Below, one piece after another: positions 21,433 to 33,616 of a stretch of 64,000 bases of DNA. The DNA comes from Deuterostichococcus epilithicus (taxonomy: Eukaryota; Chlorophyta; Trebouxiophyceae; Prasiolales; Stichococcaceae). The notes under the pieces were generated by a model that worked only from the letters and a program-made list of their open reading frames with translations, was not told where the DNA came from and made no database searches. The stretch covers positions 3,570,530-3,634,529 of the forward strand of contig JAVTLE010000023.1 of the NCBI GenBank assembly GCA_033439295.1, read 5' to 3'. How positions within the stretch are numbered: the first letter of the stretch is position 1; each line of letters opens with the position of its first letter. The translations under genes and the position numbers were made by a program.

Positions 21433-24350
21433 TCATGGGCCGCAGAAGCGGATGCTTCGTTGCCCCTGTCCTGGTCGCCCTGATTCACTGCAACTGCGTC
21501 TTGCAGAGCTCCAGCTTCTTCTGCGTCGAATTGATGATGCATCATCCGAGCCAAACTCAAAGCCAACATCAAGCTTGGCCATAAGGCTGCTGGCTCCAGA
21601 TCCCTCACCGCTGCAGGGCGAAAAACCTAGTCCACCTTCGTCTGCCCCAGGGCACAGCTGCTGAGCCGTCTGGTCGCAGCCACCGTGCGTGCTGGCGGCA
21701 GCTCCATCAGCATCTGCCGGCTGCGTTACAACTCCCTCGCTGCTACCTGGAGGCACCGCAATCAGCAGCCTCCCTTTCTCGATGTCCTGGCTGCCCCCTG
21801 CTGGTGTTTCCGGCAGACATTCCGCAGACAGATCGTCACCCGCCGCTGCCAGCCTTGCACGCTCCGCGGCTTCGCTGCCAATGCTGCCACATGACACGCG
21901 ACCTGCCAAGTCGGCGCTCGCACCAGCGCGGCAGCTGGAGCCGCCCTTTCCGCAAAGCATGTGCAGCTCCGCTGCGAGCGATTTTATCTGCTTCGCCTGC
22001 GCCGCTGCCCTGCCCTGCGCAAAAGTGCAGATCCGATACTAAGTATCTCACTGACTCCGGCGGCTTCTGATAGTCGCCATGCTGCGTTCTAGAGCTGTGC
22101 ATAGCCCCTGACGGAATCCGTGGCGACTGGCCTATGGTAGCCTGTGTCATGCTCTGCATAACCTTGAAACCCACGAAACTCGCAGCAGGCATAGCTGTAG
22201 CGCAGCTGTAGCGCAGCAGGCGCTACCCTCACCTGCAACTTGCACAGGCGGGTGAGTGCCTCCTGGCCAGGCCGTGCGGCCAGCTGCGCCTGCAGCTCGG
22301 AGACCAGCGCCGCGCGCTCCGCTAGCTGCATCCCCTTCTCCACATTTGCCCACACCAGCATGGGGCTGCTCAGAAGCCTGGCCGCCTGGCATGGCGATGA
22401 TCTGGCGAAGACTTGGTGCGTGCAAGTCCAAAGCACCCACCAGACGTGGCGGCTGTGCCACCCTGTTGCACATCGCCATGGACACCAGGCACATCAAACT
22501 CTCATTCAGCCTTCATCGAAGGAATTCCGCGTGCACTCGCAGCTGCAGCTGTCGTGCCGCCTGTCCCGCAACAAGCAGATGGCGCGTCCCGGCGCGTCAC
22601 CTCCATCATGGCGATCAAGCGGCGCTGCAGCGCCTGCGTGCGCAGCAGCAGCTCATGCGTGGCGGGGTCGACGCCCTCCAGGTGGCGCCGGCGGTGCACG
22701 TTCATCGGCCGCTCCACCTCCTCACCGTACGCATGCGCCTTTATGCGTTCCTGCAGATTACATGTCAAAGCTTCTGGTGATGCAAGGGGGTCTGATTCTT
22801 ACGTGCATTGGGAGTAGTTGAAGTCACCGCATCAATCGGCTGCCCCACGTCCCCTGCACACGCGTACGCCTTCTTGCGCTATCGCAATCGCTCAAAACCA
22901 CAGTGCGAGTGACTCGGTTGAGAATCCGCGCCGGCAGAGGGATACTTCAGGTGCGAGGCATCGGGCACAGAAGCGGCACATTGGACCGCGCTCGTGTCGC
23001 TGTGAGTGCCGCCGGACTGACCGCTGGTTCAACTCAAACTCCTGCACCACTTACACTCCTGGACCACTTACTGGCGGAGCGCGACATACCGCGAAGTCCT
23101 GCAAGGAGGCAAAGTTTCGAGCGGCATCCTCTCGCTCGCTTAGCGTTGGGCGTGGCATTCGCGCGCACCTGACTGTCACCCTGTTTGCCCTGATCAAGCC
23201 GCATCAACGTACTGATTCGGTCGCCAGGCAAGACAACGCGCACCTGGGCTAGGTCTTGCTCCAGGGTGGCAATCTCGCGCCGCAGGGCCGCCGCATCCTG
23301 GGCGCTCGCCCTGAGCACCCGTGCGTCGTGCTGCGCGTCTTTTAGCTTCAGCCTCCGTCGCCGCCAGCCGCTCTGCCAGATACACACAAGCTGTGTGCTG
23401 CATCGGCCCATCGAATGTTTCCTTGATTGCCAAACTACAATGTGTCTTGCCGTACTGGTTCTTGGTAGTGCTCGAGGCGTCCGCACAGGACTGTACTGCT
23501 GCGCGCCGAGGTGGTCATGTTGAGGCGCGGCACCCGGCGTTCGGCACATCTCGTGTGTGCCAGCCATCAGGCGGTTTCGAAAGGTGTGGTCCACCTGCTG
23601 GTGCTGCAGCGTGTTCTGGGTCATGACCTTCGCCTGTTCCGCCACCGTCGCCGTCATCGTGGCGAGCTCCTGGCCGCACGCCGCCAGCTCGCGGCCAGGC
23701 GGTCGCGGACTTTGGTCATGCCGTCGATGCTCCGCGCGTCCTGGCTGGCTCTCTGCGTCGGGCGTCACAGCAGCTCGGCGCTGTTCGACATGCTGCAAGA
23801 CGTGAGGTCCGCGACTCCCAGTGAAATTTGATGCAGGCAATTCCCCGCCATATGCATCCGGCCTCAGATCTGGTCGATTTGCGGCAACATCCTCTGACCA
23901 GAAGCCCCGCACCGGCGTGCCTCATGCGAGGTGCTTGGGCCGACAGAGCACCAGCAGCGCCAACTCGTGCTTGCAAGCAGTGAGCAACCCGCCCATCTCC
24001 ATGAACCCACCAGGTCTGCCTGACCCAATGCCCTCCGCACAACGTCCATCTCGCCGCGCATGGCAGCCTCCCAATTCTCGCGCCGCATCCTTCTCCCGAT
24101 CCAGCTGCTCCGCCCTCAGCAGCGCATTCTGTGTGGCCGCCTGCGCAGGCGCGCACGGCATTCAGACTCGCTTTTGACACTCAATGCTGAGGCACTCATC
24201 ACAAGCGTACAGCAGGCATGACGATCCTGCACGGCGCTCTGTACTAGGATCATGCTTGCGGAATCACACCTAAGCTCTATGGAGCATGTCCTGCAGCTGG
24301 TGGAACTCCCGGCCGTCCTGCTGGGTTCGCTGGTCGTCGGCGTCCGCCAT
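21433..24350 (-). CDS. CFAP58: CFAP58-like coiled-coil flagellar protein
   Basis: Minus-strand multi-exon gene recognised from the conserved C-terminal half of CFAP58/CCDC147, an axonemal protein of motile cilia. The exon 22601-22750 reads ERIKAHAYGEEVERPMNVHR then RRHLEGVDPATHELLLRTQA. The next, about 22233-22340, reads ALVSELQAQLAARPGQEAL. The last starts at 22014 with GRAAAQAKQIKSLAAELHML and ends in a divergent Ser/Gly/Ala-rich tail (TGA at 21433). Upstream coiled-coil pieces are RASAQDAAALRREIATLEQD (about 23240-23345), TMTATVAEQAKVMTQNTLQH (about 23600-23680) and ATQNALLRAEQLDREKDAAR (about 24060-24140). ATG 24350 (MADADDQRTQQDGREF) is a candidate start. If it is correct, the N-terminal coiled coil is much shorter than in other CFAP58 proteins; further 5' exons may lie in 24351-25500. 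Boundaries are approximate. Confidence 0.65.
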
Positions 24351-25660
24351 GCTGGCATGCGTGTTGTGTGGGGAAGGTCAGTAGGATATTTTTGTGCATG
24401 CCATCCGTTCACTCCACACCATTCAGCCGCCGTGTGGCCATATGGCGCGCACCGGCACAGGCCCGCAAGGCCATGGCGGCGGTGGCCGAGGCAGGGCCGG
24501 CTACGAGCAGTATGGGGATACAGGAAAGGAGGATCTGCAGCGAGTTGCACACACAGAACGATAAAATTCAAGTAGCTGAAACATGATCGATGAGGATTAC
24601 TCGGCCTGAGGCAAGGCATTGCGCCGGCTTCGACCGTTGGCGTCCGGCTGCAAATCGGGGAACTAAATCTCGCCGCGACCAGCTGAAAGTAAAAAAGATG
24701 ATTTCGGCTATCCGAATGACTGCAGCTAACGTGTTCCGCGAACTAGGTTCGCGGTGAGGCTGTCGCACGGTCTCGCCGGTGAGGCGCGCCACTTTACCAG
24801 CAGGGTTTTGTCAGATTGCGAGGCAGAAACGTGCCAAGGTGCAGTCAGATTCTGGATCACAGGGCAGCTGCCAGCACAACGCGTGTCTGATTGGCAATTT
24901 CTGACGCCGACCGTGCTCGACACGGCGTTTGACAGGCCAGACTTCCGGAGCATCCCTTGTTCGCCATCAAATTTCGTCGCCAGCCCCGGCAGCCGCGTCC
25001 TGGACTTCTGACCGAGAGATAGCAAGCCGCCTCTCACGTCATGCAGGGGGTTCAGGCTCGGGTCGATGGCCTCAGAGCCTGTCCATCATTGATAGCAGCG
25101 CTAAACCCGGTGCAGCAGCCAGCCCCGTTCCTGTGCCGTCAGCACGATCCGAGCACCACGGCTTCGGCCTGCATCTCGACATCTCGAGCGACGCCGCTGC
25201 ACCAGCGGCGGTGGTGGCATCGGCGGCATCCCTTGCAAACATCTGCTGGCCAGCAGAGCGACGCGGGGCGGTCAGTGGATCTCTGGAGCGAGGATCTGAC
25301 GGAGACCTCCTGGGGCGACAGCGGACCGCTACCTCCCAGGAATCTGAGGGAAACCGGCGACGAGCAGCGCGGACCGCCGCAGATCTGGCCGGAACCAGAG
25401 GCGAGTTGAATTTCGCACACCTCTCTGCGCATGCATCCCGCTGAAGCATGAAGCATGCAATTGTTGAGGCACTACCGCCGTACTGGAAGGAAGAAGTCAC
25501 GCCTTGTGCAGGGAATGACGAAACTTACACAGATTCCTCGTTGAAGCCATAGCTGCTGCGCATCTGTGCGCAACAAACTGCTGACATCCTGTGACCGACC
25601 CTGCAAAACTGCCGCCCTACCCTGTAAGCTATCTTCTTCCAGCATCAGCTTAAGCGTTCT
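24351..25660. other. Unassigned region between CFAP58-like gene and small ORF
   Basis: About 1.3 kb. Both strands have open stretches around 25040-25500, including a plus-strand one ending PPQIWPEPEAS near 25409, but none shows a recognisable motif. It could contain 5' exons of the CFAP58-like gene (minus), an unknown gene, or only promoter sequence. Confidence 0.3.
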
Positions 25661-25876
25661 ATGCTGAACTCAGCCGGTGCTCGAGCGCAGGAGCCGACAA
25701 ATCCGGAGGCGATCGCACAGAATGTTCTGGCTGTCGCGCTGGCGGCTGTGCTGGTGCTGGCTGCGGGCAATGTGCTGTGGAAACTTCTGGTCGTTTGCTG
25801 GGCGCTTGTTTCAGCAGCCGCTCGCTACTCATTCGTGGCCGTGGTTTTGCTCGTCATTGCAGTGTTTTTGTCCTGA
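25661..25876 (+). CDS. Small hypothetical membrane protein, 71 residues
   Basis: A complete intronless ORF with ATG 25661 and TGA at 25874-25876. The first 20 residues are hydrophilic (MLNSAGARAQEPTNPEAIAQ). Two hydrophobic segments follow, about residues 21-46 (VLAVALAAVLVLAAGN, WKLLVVCWALV) and 52-71 (RYSFVAVVLLVIAVFLS), ending at the C-terminus. The pattern is a short hairpin or two-pass membrane protein. No family is recognised with confidence. It could also be the last exon of a spliced gene. The next start codon, RAD54B at 26385, lies 508 bp downstream. Confidence 0.45.
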   Translation: MLNSAGARAQEPTNPEAIAQNVLAVALAAVLVLAAGNVLWKLLVVCWALVSAAARYSFVAVVLLVIAVFLS

Positions 25877-26137
25877 GAGGGGTGGGTGGGAGTGGTGAAC
25901 CTGTTTGCTGCGCGGCTGCGCAAAAGATGGGCGAAGTGCATTCGGAAAGCAGCAAGCGTCGCTTTGGGCCTTCAACCTGGCTGCCCTCAGCACATGCCAC
26001 GGCTGAAACAATCACACACCGAAGAGCTCGAATTTGCACACCACGCCACAAGCCTCAAATGCAGCATGCATGCACGCACGCTGTTACCGCATTCCTCTAC
26101 CAGAGAATATGCACTTCACCCCGTTTGGGCGGTGCGG

Positions 26138-26144
26138 TATATAT
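26138..26144 (+). promoter_or_regulatory. Possible TATA element upstream of RAD54B
   Basis: TATATAT lies in otherwise GC-rich sequence about 240 bp before the RAD54B start codon. No transcription start is known, so this is only a candidate. Confidence 0.25.
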
Positions 26145-26384
26145 TCGTGGCACCTGTGTGGAGCACTTGCTCAAACAATTTTCATGTTTCAGACTCCGCC
26201 GTCAAACCGCTGCTGTCGCAACTCGAACTTCGATCGGCCAGCTCCAGTTCCCAGCACAGCACGCACAGCACGGTCTGTGCATACAGCGCGACACTGCATG
26301 GCTTCAATTCAAACTTTCCAACCCTTTCGAGCCTGCAACAACAGCTGCGTTTGATGCTGTGATCGCGGCAGCATCCGATCAGGC

Positions 26385-29300
26385 ATGGAGTGCACAGCAG
26401 GCAAGAGGAAGGGTGCTCCAGCATGTGAGGGTGGGGCAGACCAGGACGCGGAAAACAGCCAGCCGCCTGCTTCTGCTCGCCTTGCATCAGCGTCGACCAT
26501 GCGCCGCTTTGTTACTCCGAAGATGGCCGGTGCTGCCGCTGCTGGCTGGAGCGCGCAGCCGCTGGCCTCGAGAGCAAATCTGAAGCAGCGTGCCGAACCC
26601 AAGCCAGCAGCAGTGTCAAACAGCGCACCGGCAGCAGGTGGTGCAGCAAACCCAGCGCAGTATTTCACGGTCCTGTACACCAAACAGTCCAGCAAGGTGT
26701 GCAATTGCACGGCTGCTCATCTTGCTGCCGCCAATATGTGCTCTCTGCTAGATGCGTGAGGCTGATCAACATACGGCTAACAGTCGCTGCTTTCACCCAT
26801 CACAGAAGCGTCAGAACAAGATGTTCTTTGATGGTGAGCAGCTCTGGCTCGCGGCATAGCAGCCACTGTATTGCCTTTGCACAGCGGGTGCGGAGGTGAT
26901 GCGACCCTTATGTGTGCGCAGGCATCCTGCAGGTCACCAGCGAGTCCTTTTGCACGCTCTACAACGAGGTTCGTGTCGGTTTCATAGCTGTCAAAGCAGT
27001 GTGACACGTGCTGCAATCGCATGTCGCATGTCACAGGGCATGCAACTGCCATGCACTCGCATGCGAGTCAATCCCAGATGCGGCTTTCTCTGCAAGTGAC
27101 TTCAAATTCATGAAAACATCCAGGAGGGCAAGGTCGTGACCAAGTCGCGGGTGGCCAATGCGTACAACATGCCGGCGGGCGCGGAGATGGCCTTCGGCAG
27201 TATGGAGCTGGAGGTCGACTCACGCATCGATGCACAGCAGTTCAGGCGCGTGTCGTGACCTCTCTGGCATCTGCATTACGATGACACGGCCCATACAACA
27301 AGCGGAGCCAATCACGCTGCATGCACAAGCAGAGCAGGGCCTGACGCAGCCAAACCGACTGGCGGCTCGTCAACACTTTGAAGGTTTGCGCCATTTGCAT
27401 CACAAACAACCTCGAATGCGAGACGAGCTTCTCTGTGTACCAATGGCGCAGGTCCGGTTTATGCTTTGCCAAGGGGTCGGCGTCGCCTACCAGGGTGGCG
27501 CCGGCCGCAGCAGGCGGTGGCGCATCCTCCAGGGCCTTCAAGGCAGTGCATGGCGGCGGGCAGGCTGCCGGCACTTCGCAGCAGTCAGCCCAGCTGCAGG
27601 TGGACACTTGATCTCATCCACTGCTGGTGTCGCACACGGCCGTCACACGGCACATGATGCGCTCATGTGCCCAATTTGAGGATCTTGACGTCGATCGATC
27701 CCTGAATGAACATTGCTGGTTCAGGAGACCTAAGAAACGTGTGTGCATCACGTTTCAGGGCCTGCACAGCCCGGAGGGTGAAGGCGCCCTGCTGCTGAAT
27801 GCGGATGAGTGGCGTGGCGGCCAGACTGGCGCCGCTGGCCGCCGCCCCGTCGCGCCTGTCGTCGTGGACCCCTACATCTGCAGGCACGACCCATTTGCAA
27901 AGGCATTCACATCCGCATCCTTCCTGAGCTCATTTGCGCCAATTGCCCAGTTGCTGATGGCCCACTTCCTTGGCGCTTTCGATGCTGTTCAGCATTAGGG
28001 TTTAGCGCCAGCAGCGGTCTGGCGCTGCGGCCCTGGGCGCATCAACTTGTGGGATGATGCACCTGTCTTCGGACACTGTGATGCACCTGTCTGCATGCCA
28101 ATGCCCGATTGCATCAGACACGTCTCGATCGACGCCAGGCACCTTCGGCCGCACCAGCGGGAGGGCATTCGCTTCCTGTACGAGTGCACCATGGGGCTGC
28201 GCGAGCCCAGCCGCCTCGGCGCCATCCTGGCTGACGACATGGGCCTCGGGTGGGGCGCGTGCACCCAGCATGCCTGCATGCGAAGTGCTTTTGAAGCCCA
28301 GACTGCATGCTCGCATTGCGCAAGGCGCCCCACCCGCCTGGCAGCCAGGATCCCAACCCGCCACACTCTGCATGCACAGATCGAAACGTTTCATTCTGTA
28401 ACATGCAGGAAGACGCTCCAGGTGCTGTCGCTGGTGTGGACCGCGCTGCGGCAGGGTCCAGCGGGGCGCCCCGCCGCCGGCAAGGTGCGCGAATTTGCCA
28501 GTATACTCTCGAGTGCCCTGTATGGCTCCAAGCAGTATGCCCCCTGCTAGACCTTGACCGAAATCAGCGTTCTTGCAGCCAGATGCTCAGGAGGCACACC
28601 GCTCACTAGCAATGGTACGTGGGTCTGCATGCAGGTCGTCATCGTGGCGCCTTCCAGCCTGTGCAACAACTGGGCCGCCGAGGCCAAGAAGTGGCTCGGC
28701 AATGAGCGCCTCAAGGTACGCTATCCCGATGTAGAATCACAGCTCAGCTAGTTCCAAGCGGGGTGCAGTGGCAGTGTCACGAAGCAACGTGCAGGACGTT
28801 CAAGACGTCCAGACGAGAGAGTCTGTGTTGCAGGTTTTGGTGATTGCTGCGGGGGCGCAGGCGCAGCAACAGGTCCAGGTGTGGCAGAGACCCTTGCATG
28901 TAGCAGATATCCATGCATCCCAGCGTCGTCCAACTCGCCGCATGTGCATGTTGTGCCTGGCCCGCTGCAATTCAACTCGCACAGCTTCAGTTGCGGTCTG
29001 CATTCTGACGGTGGGGTGCACAACACAATGCGCAGGACTTCAAATTCGGCACCGTGTTCAGGGCGTGTGTGATCTCCTACGAAACTGTGCGCAAGTTCGC
29101 CAAGGAGCTCAAGGGGCACTGCGACATCCTCATCTGCGACGAGGGCCACAGGTGTCTTCTAGTTCTAGCACCCCACTCGCAGAGATGGGGGCTCACCATA
29201 TGTTCCTTTGACGTGCAGGGGTCCATGCCATGCAGGCAACGCCATATCATGCAATCTGTCCAATTCCATGTCTGCAGGCTGAAGTCGTCAGGCGGCAACA

Positions 29301-32300
29301 AAACCATCGATGCCCTGCTGGCGCTGGGCTGCCCGCGACGCATCCTGCTGACAGGTGCGCCCCTGCAAACAGCCATTTAGTTCTGTGCAGCTGGAGACAT
29401 CCCACACCAGTGCTGCCTCTTCAATCTCCGGGTACCTTCACCGCTGCCATCCCAAAGCACATCTGCTGAAGTAAGCAATGTGGTGTACTATCACTTGATT
29501 GATACACCAATGCATGCAGAACTGCCCTGCAGGCACGCCGCTGCAGAACAACCTGGACGAGTTCTTCGCCCTCGTGGACTTCGTCAATCCCGGCAGGTGC
29601 AGCGCAAGCCTTTGCAGGCGCATGCGGCATGTTACGGGGAGCTCATCAAGCTTTCGTTCACGAGCAGTGCTCCTTGGCCAAGCTGTGCTTCCCTCTTGGA
29701 AGGTGGGCTCTGACGCCGGGTGTGCCGCACCGCAGCCTGGCGGGCACCCTGTCGCAGTTCAAAAAGGTGTACGGAGACATCATCGCGCGCTCCCGCGACC
29801 GCGGCGCGAGCGAGGAGGACAAGGAGCTCGGGCACGAGCGGTCCCAGTGAGTCTTGCTCGTATGCTGTGAAGCACATCTGCACACGGCTCTGGTTGTTGT
29901 GAAGCGGCTTAAGGTTGGGTGGAAGGGTGATGCGGGCCGCTGACGATCGCAGCTTCGGGAGCGTCTAACTGCAAGGCTCACATTGTCCTGTGAAAAACTT
30001 TTCGAGCGCGCCGCCTGCCCTGCATGTCAAAACGCGCAGGCGTGAGCTCCAAGTGCGCACCTAAGGCCTTGTGCAGGCTGGCTCGTGTCGTTGTACGATC
30101 GTTTCACACAGCATGTTTCGGCCACTGCAGGGAGCTGCAGCGGCGCATCGATGGCTTCCTGCTGCGGCGCACCTCGGAGCTGAACGAGCGCTTCCTGCCA
30201 AACAAGACCACGTTTGCCATCTTCTGCCGGCCCTCGCCCCTGCAGGTGCGCCCATGTCGGGCTTCGCACTCTATGTCACACGTGTTGTAACCCTGGGGCA
30301 CATGAACGCTCCAGGATCGAACACAGGAGTCTCGTTGTGACTGCTGGCTCCGATCACCCATCTTCGAGCTAGGAGCTCTGATGGGAGAGGTCGTTATGGT
30401 GAAGTGCCCAACCAGTGCCCAACTATCCCGCCAGCCTCCATTCGTGTCCTGATGGCAGTCCCGACGGCGGCATGCAGGTCAAGTTGTATCAGCACCTGCT
30501 CAAGTCGCGCTCTGTCACCAGCCTGCTCAGCGGCTCTGACGATGGCACCTGCGCCCTGACCACTATCATGCAGCTCAGGAAGGTGCGCCAAACTTCTTTC
30601 GGCACTGCATTGCAGACATGCGACAAAAGGAACAAATAAAGTCTCCCGCTGATGCGTCGATAGCAGAGGCGCAATTCGACACTCACATCGTATGCTACAC
30701 AAGTACATCAAATGAACCTGCACGGCTTTCCATGCACAGCCTGCAGCTCGGAGTGACTGCTACCCATGCCGCCACAGGTGTGCAATCACCCGGACCTAGT
30801 GCGGCTGAAGGGCGACAGCAGCGACGGCGGTACTGGCACGCAGAGCGAGCCGCTGAACGACCTGTTCCCTGCTGACCACATTGAGGGGGCGCCAGCCGAC
30901 TCAGGTGTGTTTCATCCCAGCATTCGAAGGGCGAAGCAGTGTTTGCATGCATTGTGCATCTGCAAATGCTCTGCGAATCACCCGGGCTGTTGGCAGTGTC
31001 ACTGCAGTTCAAACACATGACTTGTGCTGTACAGTGCTGGCAGATGCAGGCGGATGGGATGCCACTTCGCTTTGCCGAACGGCCAGCAGGAATTTACCTG
31101 GGGCGGTGATCGGGCACAGCCATCACTGCTACCCCTATCAAAGCCTTCCAAATCCTCTTCAAGACCAAGCAGCTGACTGAACTCATGGATGCCGCCCCCC
31201 GCAGGCAAGCTGGCATGCCTGGACGTGCTGCTGCGCTCGCTGGCGGGCTCTGACGACCGCGTGGTGGTCGTCAGCAACAGCACCGCGGCGCTGGACATCA
31301 TCGGCAGCCTGGCCGCGGGTCTGGCGCTGCCCACCTGCCGCATTGACGGCACCACTGCGGTAGAGGCCCGCCAGGACGTTGTCAACACCTTCAACTCGCA
31401 GCACTCCGCCGTCAGGGTGCGCAAGGGCCGTCAGCGAGGTCCGCCTCTGCAGCGGGTCATTCAGTGTGCTGAGCGCTGCAGCCGGGGCTGCCCTCCGTGC
31501 AGTGGTGTCAGTGGTGGGCGACCCCTGCGGGTCTGCGCCTGGCAGGTGTGCCTGCTGTCGACGCGGGCGGGCGGCGCGGGGCTCAACCTCATTGGCGCCA
31601 ACCACCTGGTCATGTTCGACAGCGACTGGAACCCGGCGCTGGACATGCAGGCGCGTACCTGCGGCCAGCCGCAGGGTCACGATGCAGCTGCTTTGCGTGG
31701 CAAACTTATGTCTTGCACAGCATGATGCAAAGCAAGATGGCGTGACCGCGCAGCAGTATGCCACACAGCCGAGGAAGGTGCTGGAACTGAGCCGCTCCTG
31801 TTTGCGCCATCATGTCACGCAACAGTGAGATTGGCATTGAAGGATTTCTCATGCAGGCGCTCGCTGGTCATGCCTGCACCGCACCTCTTCACTGATCCTC
31901 CCACCGAGCAGATGGCCCTCGCAGGCGATGGCGCGCATCTGGCGCGACGGGCAGAAGAAGCCATGCTTCATCTACCGCCTGCTGACAACAGGCGCGCAAT
32001 CACCCTGGAGCGCGCTTTCAATTACGATGCTGTCGTCCTTCCTGCAAGGACATCCCGTTGCCTCACCACAAATCTCTCATCTGACTTGCTCCCGGCAGGG
32101 GCATCCCTTTGCAGCCTGCTGCAGCCGCAAGCTCCAGCACGCAGCATGCAGGCTACCTATGTCTGCTCTCTGCACGGGTCAGCCACCTGGCTGCTGTGAC
32201 CCAACCGCTGCAGGTACCATCGACGAGAAGATCTTCCAGCGGCAGCTCATGAAGACGGAGCTGGCTGACGCCATGCAGGCGCAGCAAGGCGCCAAAAAGG

Positions 32301-33098
32301 CTCGTTGCATGTCCTCCTGCCCTTGTAAACCCTGCCTGCTCCTGTGCTTCGGTTGCAAGACCCGCACGTTCGTCAAATTATCAAGCCCTGCCAGCTGCAG
32401 CGCGCTGCAGATTGATTGTCCATAGTGAATTCTGCTTGAGGTCAGGTACCGAGGGTGGCTGCTGAATATAATTATACCCCATCGAAAGCTCTGTACCATG
32501 CGCTCGGCAGGCAGCGAGCCGCTTCACGAGGGCTGAGTTGCGGGACCTGTTCCAGCTTAACATGGCGACGGCGTGCGACACACGCGACCTGCTGGCCAAG
32601 CTGCCCGCTGGTGGCGCTGACTGGCAGGTGCACCAGCGGCCGCGACTGATACCGAGCAAGCCGTATGAACTCAGCATGTATCTGCGGCATCTCTGCCACA
32701 AGCTACCCTCCTCAGTCCGCTTGCAGGGCAGCAAACTCGCCGGAGGTCGGCACTCATTTTTGCCTGGGCCTTGTTGGGCTCATTTGGTCTGCAGTTACCA
32801 CCGATCGAGGGGTACCTGAGGTACAGGTACGACGCTGAGCAACATTGCCCAGGTGCATGTGCAGGCGGACGGCAGCGGGCAGTCCGAGCAGGCGCAGGTG
32901 TGCGCCATCGCTGCGACATCCGTCGTCAGCTTTATCCACGTGGCAGCCAAGGGCGGCGGGCCCGCCGCGACAGTGGCTGGGAACATGACAGCAGCGGACG
33001 GCGGCGGCGCTGCAGCCGATGGCGGTGCCGCCGCGGCGGACGACGCTGATGTGGCAGATGACGTGATGTGCCTTGAAGCGGACATGGATGCTTCATGA
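26385..33098 (+). CDS. RAD54B: RAD54B/RDH54-type SNF2 helicase for homologous recombination
   Basis: About 23 exons. Exons 1-3 are 26385-26696, 26806-26833 (28 nt) and 26922-26968; exon 4 starts at 27124. Exons from 27725 on are placed precisely, with the last at 32853-33098. The N-terminus ends in a DUF2439-like fold ([36 protein letters not shown]) as in RAD54B. Then come [20 protein letters not shown], the Walker A box [28 protein letters not shown], the box II variant [95 protein letters not shown] and [15 protein letters not shown], then an Ala/Gly/Asp-rich tail. It remodels Rad51/Dmc1 filaments in the nucleus. Several introns use GC donors (27884, 31651, 31992, 32300). Exons 4-6 (about 27124-27725) are the least certain. 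Confidence 0.9.
29337..29555 (+). repeat. Direct repeat spanning an intron of RAD54B
   Basis: The intron start after LLTG (ggtgcgcccctgcaaaca, from 29354) resembles the next exon start (ggcacgccgctgcagaac, from 29532), offset 178 bp. This is the pattern expected if the intron arose by tandem duplication of a short exon segment. Confidence 0.55.
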
Positions 33099-33616
33099 GG
33101 AGTGCAGTAGGAGAGAGGCGGGATGCCAGGAAATAGGTTAGAAGATGATGCTGCAGTTGTTGGACTGCTGAAGATTACCAGGTGGTAGCAAGAGTAGAGA
33201 CGGCGTCTAGGTACAGGTACTCATTTGCTGCTTAGAACTCGAAGTGGAGCCGGAAATGCGAGACTGCTGTGTGATTTTAGGGGTTGCACAGCAGCCTGCT
33301 GGCCGCTGTTCAGAGTGATTGGGCCTGGGGTTGAGTAAACACCATATTGGGTACAATTTGTGCTCATAAAATGGATCATCAACGTGTTGCCCCCCGCCAC
33401 TGCGCGCAACAGCTGTTCACGACATATCCATGGTTCGCACAACCCACTAAAGAGCAGCACCTTGCCACCATTCAAATGAAATGGCAACGGATGAGACACA
33501 ACGTCACTGCGCCCGGGCATGGCGGCGCAGGTGTGATAGTTACTTCAAGACCGCGCAAAAGCAAACAAACCATGTGGAGGCTTTCCCTGAAACGAGACTG
33601 AAGTGCCCCGATTGCC
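33099..33616. other. Convergent 3' intergenic region
   Basis: About 520 bp between the RAD54B stop and the stop of the secreted glycoprotein gene. It is less GC-rich than the flanking exons. No coding or RNA feature was seen. Confidence 0.4.
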
